A stretch of 64,000 nucleotides of DNA, taken from Micromonospora sp. HM5-17 (lineage in GTDB: Bacteria; Actinomycetota; Actinomycetes; Mycobacteriales; Micromonosporaceae). Below, piece by piece: positions 32,057 through 41,300 of this stretch (position 1 is the stretch's first letter; the number at the start of each line of letters is the position of its first letter). Position numbers and translations under genes: made by a program. Below the pieces are notes generated by a model. That model was not told the DNA's origin. It saw only the letters and a list, made by a program, of their open reading frames with translations, and searched no databases. The stretch lies in NCBI RefSeq assembly GCF_003762835.1, contig NZ_RJWA01000001.1:620001-684000 (forward strand), given 5' to 3'.

Positions 32057-33673
32057 ATGAGCGACAACACCGCAACCACCCCGTCCGACCCGAACGACCC
32101 GCTGGACCTCGCCCCACTCTTCGCGGGTGGCGGGGAGCCGTGGCTTCCGCTGCTGAAGCCGGTCATCGAGGCACAGCCGGCGGCGGAGACGTTCATCGGC
32201 CCGAACCGCAGCCCGCAGGTCGTCCCCGTCCGGGAGCTGACCTTCCAGGCGCTCAAGCCCCACCCACCGCACAGGTGGAAGGTCGTCGTCTTCGGCCAGA
32301 ACCCGTACCCGCGGCCGGAGAGCGCCACGGGTATCGCGATGTTCGACAACACCTTCCACCACTGGGACGACAGCCAGTTCGGCCGGGTCGTCAGCATCCG
32401 CTGCATCATCAAGGCGGCGGCGATGTGGAAGTACGGCATCCCCAAGAAGACGCCGATCGCCGACATCCGGGCCCTGCTGCGCGAGCACAACACCGTGCAG
32501 CCGCCGGAGTGGTTCCAGGCGATGCTCACCCAGGGCGTCCTGCTGCTGAACGCGGCCCTCACCGCCAGCAGCGACGGGGCGATGGCCACCGACGCGCACA
32601 CCGCGTTCTGGCGGCCGGTCGTCGAAGCCGTGATCGAGGAGATCCTGAAGGCCAAGCAGGACGCCGACGAGCCGGACCGGGGTGTGGTGTTCGCCTGGTG
32701 GGGCGCGCACGCCCGCGGCCTGAAGAGCGTCGTGGCCAGGCTCCAGAAGAAGTACCCCGGGGTGCGGGTCCGGCACCTCGACCACGCCAACCCGGCGGCA
32801 CAGGGCGACATCTTCTGCGACGGCGACCACTTCGCGATGGTGAACGCGGCGCTCGCGGCGCTCGGCGCCGACGAGATCGACTGGCTGCCCAGCGTGGGGT
32901 GGAGCGAGGCCGCGGCGCAGGCCGGCGGGCCGGACGTGGAGACGGCCAACCGGATGGGGGCGTTCATCGCCTCCACAATGGAGCTGCACCAGCTCTACCT
33001 GGAACGGCTCGCCAGCGTCAAGGACGAGGGTCTGGTCCTCCCGGCGATCACCGGTGTCTTCGACACCCCGCTGATGAACTTCCGGGAGGCGATCGCCCCG
33101 GTGACGAAGGTGCTCTCCGGTCTCGACTGGTACGTCACGGAGTCGCACGAGTTCGCCACGAGGCGGGCGGAAGAGACCACCGTCGGCCTCTCCGCCGACG
33201 AGATCGCCGCGCTCTACCTCTACACCTGCGAGTCGGCGTTCTACCGGCAGCTCAACGCCACCCTGCGGGACCCCGACCGCGGCAAGGTGGTGCCGTACCT
33301 GCCGTACCTGCGGCTGCTCTTCTCGGCCGTGTCGCGGCTGCCGGTCCGCACCGAGCCGCTCTGGCGCGGGGTGTCGCTCGACCTGCGGTCGCAGTACCCG
33401 GTCGGCCGGACCGTGACCTGGTGGGGCGTCTCCTCGTGCACCTCAAAGTTGAGCGTGGCCAAGGCGTTCCTCGGCCGTCGCGGCCGACGGACCCTCTTCG
33501 AGGTACGTCCCGTACGGGCCGTGGGAATCCGGCAGTTCTCCGCGTTCACCGACGAGGAGGAGTACATCCTCGCGCCCGGCACCCAGCTCACCGTCACGGA
33601 CGTGCTGACCGAACGCGGCGGGCTCTGCACCGTGCGGCTGACCGAACTCGCCGAGCCGGGCCTGGTGAGGTGA
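32057..33673 (+). CDS. Uracil-DNA-glycosylase-like domain fused to ADP-ribosyltransferase
   Basis: A 538-aa two-domain protein. Residues 20-270 resemble family 1 uracil-DNA glycosylase: VFGQNPYP (79-85) stands where Ung has GQDPYH, GVLLLNAALT (160-169) matches GVLLLNTVLT, and DHANP with His243 matches the HPSPLS loop. The catalytic Asp is Asn82 and the following His is Pro, so base excision is doubtful. Residues 360-530 form an R-S-E class ADP-ribosyltransferase: helical lead-in (AALYLYTCESAFYRQLN), Arg437 in LWRGVS, SSCTS near 459-463, and the ExE pair in DEEEYILAPG (Glu500 and Glu502). The ATG has GGGAG six bases upstream. The fusion is unfamiliar; the divergent macro-domain gene is the natural counterpart. 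Confidence 0.85.
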   Translation: MSDNTATTPSDPNDPLDLAPLFAGGGEPWLPLLKPVIEAQPAAETFIGPNRSPQVVPVRELTFQALKPHPPHRWKVVVFGQNPYPRPESATGIAMFDNTFHHWDDSQFGRVVSIRCIIKAAAMWKYGIPKKTPIADIRALLREHNTVQPPEWFQAMLTQGVLLLNAALTASSDGAMATDAHTAFWRPVVEAVIEEILKAKQDADEPDRGVVFAWWGAHARGLKSVVARLQKKYPGVRVRHLDHANPAAQGDIFCDGDHFAMVNAALAALGADEIDWLPSVGWSEAAAQAGGPDVETANRMGAFIASTMELHQLYLERLASVKDEGLVLPAITGVFDTPLMNFREAIAPVTKVLSGLDWYVTESHEFATRRAEETTVGLSADEIAALYLYTCESAFYRQLNATLRDPDRGKVVPYLPYLRLLFSAVSRLPVRTEPLWRGVSLDLRSQYPVGRTVTWWGVSSCTSKLSVAKAFLGRRGRRTLFEVRPVRAVGIRQFSAFTDEEEYILAPGTQLTVTDVLTERGGLCTVRLTELAEPGLVR

Positions 33674-33678
33674 GCGGC

Positions 33679-33724
33679 GTCAGGGGGCCGCGCGGGTCGG
33701 GTCCCGTCCGCCCGGCCCCCTGAC
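33679..33724. terminator. Bidirectional hairpin between convergent genes
   Basis: GTCAGGGGGCCG (33679-33690) pairs perfectly with CGGCCCCCTGAC (33713-33724). It fills the 53-base gap between the stops of the ADP-ribosyltransferase and peptidase genes and can serve both. Confidence 0.65.
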
Positions 33725-33726
33725 GA

Positions 33727-35814
33727 TCACTCCCGGATTCCGAAGCGGTCGAGGATCCAGGCGGTGATGAACGCCTCCTCCTTCCAGGAGTCGTACCGGC
33801 CGCTCGGGCCGCCGTGCCCGGCGCCCATCTCGGTCTTCAGCAGGTAGTCGCCGTCCGGAGCGACGGCGCGCAGCCGCGCGATCCACTTGGCCGGCTCGTG
33901 GTACAGGACGCGGGTGTCGTTGAGGCTGGTCACCGCGAGGATCGCCGGGTAGTCCTGCGCGGTGACGTTCTCGTACGGCGAGTACGACTTCATGTACGCG
34001 TACACCTCGGGATCCTCCAGCGGGTTGCCCCACTCCTCCCACTCCGTGACGGTGAGCGGCAGTGACGGGTCGAGGATCGAGGTGAGCGGGTCGACGAACG
34101 GCACCTGGGCGACGATCCCGCAGAAGGCGTCCGGCGCCAGGTTCGCCACCGCCCCCATCAGGAGCCCACCGGCCGAGCCGCCCCGGGCGACGAGCCGGTC
34201 CGCCGACGTCCAGCCCGCCTTCGCGAGGTGTCGGGCGGCGGCGACGAAATCGGTGAAGGTGTTCTTCTTGGCCAGCAGCTTGCCGGTCTCGTACCACCGG
34301 CGTCCCAGCTCGCCGCCGCCCCGGACGTGCGCGATCGCGAAGACCACGCCCCGGTCCAGCAGGGAGAGCCGGGGGATCGAGAACCAGGGGTCCATGCTGG
34401 CCTCGTACGAGCCGTAGCCGTAGAGCACACAGGGGGCCGAGCCGTCCCGGGGGGTGCCGGCCCGGCAGACCAGCGAGATCGGCACCCGGGTGCCGTCGTC
34501 GGCGACCGCCCAGTCCCGGTGCTGCTCGTACCGGGCCGGGTCGAAGCCGCCGAGCACCGGCTTGCGCTTGCGCAGCACCATCTGCCGGGTCACCAGGTCG
34601 TAGTCGTAGACGGAGTCCGGGGTGACCATCGAGGCGTAGTGCAGCCGGATCGTGCTGGTGTGGTACTCCGGGTTGCTGTCCAGCCCGACGCTGTAGAGCG
34701 GCTCGGGGAAGTCGATGTCGTAGGAGTCGCCGGTGCCGTCCGGCAGCACCCGGATCCCGGTCAACCCGCCGGTTCGCAGCGACACGACGATGTGGTTGGC
34801 GAAGGCGTCCACCGCCTCCAGCCGGGTGCCGGGAGAGTGCGGTATCAGCGGCACCCAGTCCCCGGGGTGGTCCGCCGAGGTGTACGCGAGCGCGAAGTCC
34901 TCGGCGCCGTCGTTGTGCAGGATCAGGAACCGGTGGCCGTGGTGCTCGATCGAGTATTCGACGCCCTGCCGGCGCGGCGCGATGACCGCCGGTTCGGCGG
35001 TCGGGTTGTCCGCCGGGATGACCCGCACCTCGCTGGTGATCTTGCTGTGGGAGTCGATGACGACGAACCGCTCGGAGCGGGTCAGCCCGACGCCGACCCA
35101 GAAGCGCTCGTCGCGCTCCTCGTAGACGATCTGGTCGTCCGACGCCGGGGTGCCGACCACGTGCCGCCACACCCGGTACGGCCGCCAGGCGTCGTCGACG
35201 GTCAGGTAGAACAGCGTCGAGCCGTCGGCGGACCAGGCGCTGCCGTAGAACGTCTCCGGCACCTCGTCGGCGAGTACCTCGCCGGTCCGCAGGTCCTTCA
35301 CCCGCAGCGTGAACCGCTCGTTGCCGGCGAAGTCCGTGGAGTACGCGAGCCACCGGCCGTCCGGGCTGACGTCGAAGGTCCCCAGGGCGAAGAAGTCGTG
35401 CCCCTCGGCGAGCTGGTTGCCGTCGAGCAGGATCTCCTCACCCTCCAGCGGCGCGCCGTCGGCCGGCATCGGCGGGTCCGTCTCCCCGTCTCGGACCGCG
35501 CGCCGGCAGTGGATGCCGTACTGCTGTCCCTCGACCGTGCGGGTGTAGTACCAGTACCCGCCCTTGCGGGTGGGCACCGAGAGGTCGGTCTCCTGGGTGC
35601 GGGTCTTCGTCTCGGTGAACAGGGTTTCCCGCAGCGTGGCCAGCTCGGCCGTCCGCTGCTCGGTGTAGGCGTTTTCGGCGGTCAGGTACGCGATGGTCTC
35701 CGGGTCGTCCTTCGCGGCGAGCCAGGCGTACTCGTCGATCACCGTGTCGCCGTGGTGGGTGCGCTCGGTCGGCACCCGCTTGGCGACCGGGGCGGCGGTC
35801 CTCTCAGTGTTCAC
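33727..35814 (-). CDS. ptrB: S9 family peptidase, oligopeptidase B-like
   Basis: A 695-aa cytosolic serine peptidase of the prolyl oligopeptidase clan. The N-terminal stretch (RTHHGDTVIDEYAWL) and a seven-bladed propeller (about 80-410) gate a C-terminal alpha/beta hydrolase. The triad is visible: Ser in RGGSAGGLLMGA near 545, Asp in SLNDTRVLYHEP and His in GAGHGGPSGR. PYENV and the acidic WEEWGNP region are typical of oligopeptidase B, which cuts short peptides after basic residues. Starts with GTG; the ribosome site is weak. No operon partner. Confidence 0.93.
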   Translation of the reverse strand: MNTERTAAPVAKRVPTERTHHGDTVIDEYAWLAAKDDPETIAYLTAENAYTEQRTAELATLRETLFTETKTRTQETDLSVPTRKGGYWYYTRTVEGQQYGIHCRRAVRDGETDPPMPADGAPLEGEEILLDGNQLAEGHDFFALGTFDVSPDGRWLAYSTDFAGNERFTLRVKDLRTGEVLADEVPETFYGSAWSADGSTLFYLTVDDAWRPYRVWRHVVGTPASDDQIVYEERDERFWVGVGLTRSERFVVIDSHSKITSEVRVIPADNPTAEPAVIAPRRQGVEYSIEHHGHRFLILHNDGAEDFALAYTSADHPGDWVPLIPHSPGTRLEAVDAFANHIVVSLRTGGLTGIRVLPDGTGDSYDIDFPEPLYSVGLDSNPEYHTSTIRLHYASMVTPDSVYDYDLVTRQMVLRKRKPVLGGFDPARYEQHRDWAVADDGTRVPISLVCRAGTPRDGSAPCVLYGYGSYEASMDPWFSIPRLSLLDRGVVFAIAHVRGGGELGRRWYETGKLLAKKNTFTDFVAAARHLAKAGWTSADRLVARGGSAGGLLMGAVANLAPDAFCGIVAQVPFVDPLTSILDPSLPLTVTEWEEWGNPLEDPEVYAYMKSYSPYENVTAQDYPAILAVTSLNDTRVLYHEPAKWIARLRAVAPDGDYLLKTEMGAGHGGPSGRYDSWKEEAFITAWILDRFGIRE

Positions 35815-35938
35815 CCGGTCACGTTACCGCCCGGAGCGGCACCCGGTCGCGCCCCGGCACGGGCCGCGATTCGGTCCCCCTGGGAGCGGTGCCGTCCGAG
35901 CCGAGGCGGTGGCGCCGGCGACCGGCGCCGGGTCCGGC

Positions 35939-38026
35939 TCAGCCGGCCGTGTCGTTGCGGAGCACCAGGATCGCGATGTCGTCCCGCGGCGACTCGACGG
36001 AGAAGCCGATCACCGCCGACCGAAGACGCGCCGCCACCACCTCGGCCGAGTAGCCGGCCAGCGGAACCGCCGCGGCCCGGAGCCGGTCGAGGCCGAAGAG
36101 TTCCCGGCCGCGCCGCCGCTCGGTGACCCCGTCGGTGAAGAAGATCAGCGCGTCACCCGGATCCAACCGCAGCTCCGTCGCCGGGGAGGTGACCGAGTCG
36201 AGCAGGCCGAGCGCCGTACCGCCGGTGCCGACGAACGAGGCGCGCCCGTCGCTGCGGAGCAGCAGCGGCCGGTCGTGCCCGGCCAGGTGCAGCGTGACGT
36301 GCAAGTGTCCACTCGGGTCGCGCTGCACGGCGGCGAGCGCCAGCGTGCAGTACCGGCCATGGCCCCGTTCGACCAGCGTCTCGTTGAGCCGGGTCAGCGC
36401 GTCCGGCAGCGGCCGGCCATCGCCGACCAGCACCCGGATCACGTCCCGGACCAGGCCGGTCACGGCCGCCGCCTGCACGCCCTTGCCGGAGACGTCGCCG
36501 ATCACCACCAGCCAGCGGTCGTCAGCCAGCGGCACGACGTCGTAGAAGTCGCCGCCAACGTCCGCGGCGTCGCCGGTCGGGACGTACTCGGCGCCGAGGC
36601 CGATGCCGTCGACGACCGGGAGGACCGGTGGCAACAGCGACTGCTGGAGAGTCTGGGCGACCTTGCGCCGCTCGTCGTGGATCCGGGCGTTCTCGATCGC
36701 CAGCGCGGAGCGGCGGGCCACGTCCTCCAGCACGGCGATCTCGTCGGGGTCGTGCCGGTGCCGCTGGTGACGGCCGACCGAGAGGGTGCCGAGCCGCTGC
36801 CCCCGGGCGATCAGGGGTACGGCGATGCCATCCAGCGGCGCCCCGATCGGCACCTGGCCCGGGCCGCGGCCCGCCTCGCGCAACCGGGCCTGCACCGAGT
36901 CGGGTCCCTCCTCCCGGAGCATCTTGTGCAGCTCGGGCAGCATCGTCTCGTCGGCGTGGATCGCGGCCGCCAGCCGCAGCCGCCCCCACTCGTCGATGGT
37001 GTGCACCGCGCACCACTGGCCGAGCCGGGGGACCACGAGCTGGGGGATCAGCGCCATGGTCAGGTCGACGTCGAGCGACTGGGCGAGCAGCTCGCTCGCC
37101 TCGGCGAGGAAGGTGAGCCAGGTCTGGCGACGGATGTCGGCCCGGCGCAGCCGGTCGTTCTCCAGGTGCAGGGAGAGGCGTTCGGCGACCAGCGCGGCGA
37201 GCGGACGGGCGTACCCGGAGGGGGCAGCGTCCAGTTCGAGTTCCCCCGCGTACGGCCGGTGCACGGTCAGCGGCACCCGGAGCAGTTCGTCGCCGGGGCG
37301 GGGCTGCCGGCCGTACCGGGCGAGGAGCTGCCAGCCCGCCCCGTCGCCCCGGTCGAGCCGGATCGCGCCGCCGGCCGCGCCCACCATGTCCCCGACCCGC
37401 ACCAGGAGGTCGGCGGCGAAGGTGGGGAGCGGGTCGTCGGCGTACGGGTCCGGGGAGGTCTGCATCAACGCGCTCATCGCGCCGGCGGTCGGCGCGGAGG
37501 GGGCCGGCCCTGGGGAGCTGGCGGAGCCGGCGCTCGGGACCCCGGGTGGCACCGGGTCGTCCGGCCGGTTGTCGCCCCGGGCGTGCCCCTTGCGGTCCAG
37601 CCGGAACCAGACACCCTTGCCGGTGGCCTGGTGGGTGGTGCCCCAGCGACTGGCGAAGTGGTCGACGAGGAGCAGGCCGCGGCCGCGTTCCGAGACCTGC
37701 GAGATGTCGGTCAGGTCGTTGCGGGGGCGGGCGGTCACGTCGTCGATCGGCCCGGCCGCGAAGTCGGAGACGGTGACGGTGAGGCCGGAGCGGTCGGCCA
37801 CGACCTCGATGTCCAGTTCGGTACGGGCGTGCTCGATGGCGTTGGTGGAGAGCTCGGTGGTGAGCAGCAACGCCTCGTTGAGGAGTTCTTCCAGCCCCAC
37901 CTCGGTCAACACCGACCGGACCAGGGCGCGGGCGGCTGCGGGGGTGCGCCGGTCGGCCGGGAGACGGACCCGGCGTACCTGCCCGTCGGCCCTGCCCGGC
38001 ACCGCCCCGTCCGTCGCCGTCGACAC
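35939..38026 (-). CDS. SpoIIE-type PP2C phosphatase with anti-sigma ATPase and GAF domains
   Basis: A 695-aa soluble regulator. Residues 20-150 are an RsbW-like HATPase_c_2 domain (ELSTNAIEHA N-box, VSDFAAGPID, SERGRGLLLVDHFA). GAF-like sensory regions occupy about 200-480. The SpoIIE phosphatase (about 500-690) shows GDAADVGGDFYD, VIGDVSGKG, FFTDGVTE and SPRDDIAILV. It would dephosphorylate STAS antagonists, two of which are encoded in the window, and may itself bind a sigma factor or phosphorylate STAS proteins. The GTG at 38026 has GGAGGAG seven bases upstream. Divergent from the poly-HAMP kinase. Confidence 0.93.
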   Translation of the reverse strand: MSTATDGAVPGRADGQVRRVRLPADRRTPAAARALVRSVLTEVGLEELLNEALLLTTELSTNAIEHARTELDIEVVADRSGLTVTVSDFAAGPIDDVTARPRNDLTDISQVSERGRGLLLVDHFASRWGTTHQATGKGVWFRLDRKGHARGDNRPDDPVPPGVPSAGSASSPGPAPSAPTAGAMSALMQTSPDPYADDPLPTFAADLLVRVGDMVGAAGGAIRLDRGDGAGWQLLARYGRQPRPGDELLRVPLTVHRPYAGELELDAAPSGYARPLAALVAERLSLHLENDRLRRADIRRQTWLTFLAEASELLAQSLDVDLTMALIPQLVVPRLGQWCAVHTIDEWGRLRLAAAIHADETMLPELHKMLREEGPDSVQARLREAGRGPGQVPIGAPLDGIAVPLIARGQRLGTLSVGRHQRHRHDPDEIAVLEDVARRSALAIENARIHDERRKVAQTLQQSLLPPVLPVVDGIGLGAEYVPTGDAADVGGDFYDVVPLADDRWLVVIGDVSGKGVQAAAVTGLVRDVIRVLVGDGRPLPDALTRLNETLVERGHGRYCTLALAAVQRDPSGHLHVTLHLAGHDRPLLLRSDGRASFVGTGGTALGLLDSVTSPATELRLDPGDALIFFTDGVTERRRGRELFGLDRLRAAAVPLAGYSAEVVAARLRSAVIGFSVESPRDDIAILVLRNDTAG

Positions 38027-38399
38027 CCTCTGACTCCTCCACCGCCTCAAATTCGAGATCCAAGTAACACTATCCGGGCGACACGACTATCTGGCCCGGT
38101 TGCGGCGCGGGCCGGCGAGATCCCTCCTCTCCGAGTCGAAGTCTGCCTGACTCGCGCATGATGTCGGTTTCCGTCGCGGTCCTGCCGCGGTCCTGCCGTG
38201 GTCCTGCCGTGGTCCTTCCGCAGGTTGGCATCGATGAGCGGGCTGCGGCGAGGGGTGGCAGTTTCCGGGTGAAAGGCACCATGATGAGGTGTCGCGCCGG
38301 GGCGGGAACCGCGGGCGCCCTGGCGACGCGGCCGGGACCACCTGGTGGGCGCGGGGTCGCCCGGGCCGCCCGCCTGCCACCACATCCGAGCGAGGGACG
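38027..38399. other. Divergent regulatory region
   Basis: 373 bases between the SpoIIE and poly-HAMP kinase genes. It holds a four-copy 11-bp repeat at 38178-38221 and must contain both promoters, but no -35/-10 pair is convincing. Short frames across it have no recognisable product. Confidence 0.5.
38178..38221. repeat. Four tandem 11-bp repeats
   Basis: GGTCCTGCCGC, GGTCCTGCCGT, GGTCCTGCCGT and GGTCCTTCCGC follow each other without gaps, one helical turn per unit. The array lies in the middle of the divergent promoter region. Confidence 0.8.
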
Positions 38400-41300
38400 A
38401 TGACCACGGCGAATCACCTGTCGGCCGAGCAGCGGCCCGCCGAGGACGCGGCGCTGCTCAGCGAACTTGCGGACGCGCTGCGGCGGGTCCGCCGTGGTGA
38501 CCTCAAGGTACGGCTGCCGCGCCGGATCGGTGCGGCGGGCGAGGTCGCCGACGCCTTCAACGAGGTCGTGTCGTTGCAGGAACGGCAGCATCTCGATCTC
38601 CGCCGGATCAGCCGGATCGTCGGCCGGGACGGTCGGCTCACCGAGCGGCTGGAGGAGGAGGGGCTGGAGGGCGCCTGGGCGGAGAGCTACCGGGCGGTCA
38701 ACTCCCTCATCGACGACCTCGGCCGGCCGACCACCGAGATCGCCCGGGTCATCGTCGCCGTCGCCGAGGGCGACCTCTCCCAGCACATGGCGCTGGAAAT
38801 GGACGGCCGGCCACTGCGCGGCGAGTTCCTCCGGATCGGGCGCACCGTGAACACCATGGTCGACCAGCTCTCGTCGTTCGCGGACGAGGTGACCCGGGTG
38901 GCCCGCGAGGTGGGGACCGAGGGCAAGCTGGGCGGCCAGGCGGACGTCCGCGGCGTCGCCGGCACCTGGAAGGACCTCACCGACTCGGTCAACACCATGG
39001 CCTCCAACCTGACCCACCAGGTCCGGTCGATCTCCCAGGTGGCGACCGCGGTGGCCCGGGGCGACCTGTCGCAGAAGATCACCGTCTCCGCCAAGGGCGA
39101 GGTCGCGGAGCTGGCCCACACGATCAACGGCCTGACCGACACGCTGCGACTCTTCGCCGAGCAGGTGACCCGGGTGGCCCGGGAGGTGGGGACCGAGGGC
39201 AAGCTGGGCGGCCAGGCCGAGGTGCCGAACGTCGCGGGCACCTGGAAGGACCTCACCGACAGCGTCAACTCGATGGCGTCGAACCTGACGGCGCAGGTGC
39301 GGAACATCGCTCAGGTCTCGACGGCGGTGGCGAAGGGCGATCTGTCGCAGAAGATCACGGTGGCGGCCCAGGGTGAGATCGCCGAGCTGAAGGACACCGT
39401 GAACACGATGGTGGATCAGCTGTCGTCGTTCGCGGACGAGGTGACCCGGGTGGCCCGGGAGGTCGGCATCGAGGGCAAGCTCGGTGGCCAGGCCCAGGTT
39501 CGTGGTGTCTCCGGCACCTGGCGGGCGCTGACCGAGAACGTCAACCAGCTCGCCGGCAACCTCACCTCACAGGTGCGGAACATCTCCCAGGTCTCGACGG
39601 CGGTGGCCCGGGGCGACCTGTCGCAGAAGATCACTGTCGACGCCCGGGGCGAGATTCTGGAGCTGAAGAACACCGTGAACACGATGGTGGATCAGCTGTC
39701 GTCGTTCGCGGACGAGGTGACCCGGGTGGCCCGGGAGGTGGGGACCGAGGGCAAGCTGGGTGGTCAGGCCGAGGTGAAGGGGGTCTCCGGGACCTGGCGG
39801 GCACTGACCGACAACGTGAACTCGATGGCGTCGAACCTGACCGCCCAGGTCCGCAACATTGCCCAGGTCACCACGGCGGTGGCGAAGGGTGATCTGTCGC
39901 AGAAGATCACTGTCGACGCCCGGGGCGAGATTCTGGAGCTGAAGAACACCGTGAACACGATGGTGGATCAGCTGTCGTCGTTCGCGGACGAGGTGACCCG
40001 GGTGGCCCGGGAGGTGGGGACCGAGGGCAAGCTGGGCGGCCAGGCCCAGGTCCGAGGCGTGGCCGGTACGTGGCGGGATCTGACCGACAACGTGAACTCG
40101 ATGGCGTCGAACCTGACGGCGCAGGTGCGGAACATCGCTCAGGTCTCGACGGCGGTGGCGAAGGGTGATCTGTCGCAGAAGATCACGGTGGCGGCCCAGG
40201 GTGAGATCGCCGAGCTGAAGGACACCGTGAACACGATGGTGGATCAGCTGTCGTCGTTCGCGGACGAGGTGACCCGGGTGGCCCGGGAGGTGGGGACCGA
40301 GGGCAAGCTGGGTGGTCAGGCTGAGGTGAAGGGGGTCTCCGGGACCTGGCGGGCGCTGACCGACAACGTGAACTCGATGGCGTCGAACCTGACCGCCCAG
40401 GTCCGCAACATTGCCCAGGTCACCACGGCGGTGGCGAAGGGTGATCTGTCGCAGAAGATCACCGTTGACGCGCAGGGCGAGATCGCCGAGCTCAAGGACA
40501 CCGTGAACACGATGGTGGATCAGCTGTCGTCGTTCGCGGACGAGGTGACCCGGGTGGCCCGGGAGGTCGGCATCGAGGGCAAGCTGGGTGGTCAGGCCGA
40601 GGTGAAGGGGGTCTCCGGGACCTGGCGCGACCTCACCGAGAACGTCAACCAGCTCGCCTCCACCCTCACCACCCAGCTTCGGGCGATCGCCCAGGTCTCC
40701 ACGGCGGTCACCCGGGGCGACCTGACCCAGAAGATCACCGTCGACGCCGAGGGCGAGATCGCCGAGCTGAAGGACAACATCAACCAGATGATCGTCACGC
40801 TGCGCGAGACGACCAAGAAGAACGCCGAGCAGGGCTGGCTCGACTCGAACCTCGCCCGGATCGGCGGTCTGCTCCAGGGGCAGCGGGACCCCGGCGAGGT
40901 CTGCCGGATGATCATGACCGAGGTCACCCCGTTGGTCGACGCCCAGCTCGGCGCCTTCTTCCTCGCCGACACGAGCGACGAGGCCGCGATGCGGCTCCGG
41001 CTCTCCGCGTCGTACGGCTACGTCGCGCGCAACCACGACGTCACCTTCGGACCCGGCGAGGGGCTGGTCGGGCAGGTGGCCCTGAGCCGGCGGACGATCC
41101 GGGTGGGCGCACCCCGGGACGGCAACCTGGTCATCCGCTCCGGACTGGCCGCCACACCCCCGGCCGACCTCGTGGTCCTGCCGATCCTCTTCGAGGGCGA
41201 ACTTCTCGGCGTGATCGAGTTCGCCAGCGTCTCGCCCTTCTCCGACCTGCACCTGTCGTTCCTGGAGCGGCTGGTCTCCACCATCGGCATCGCGCTGAAC

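Noticed and set aside
38913-40844. CRISPR-like or minisatellite interpretation of the 276-bp repeats
   Set aside because: The units are contiguous, in frame and encode HAMP domains; there are no unique spacers.
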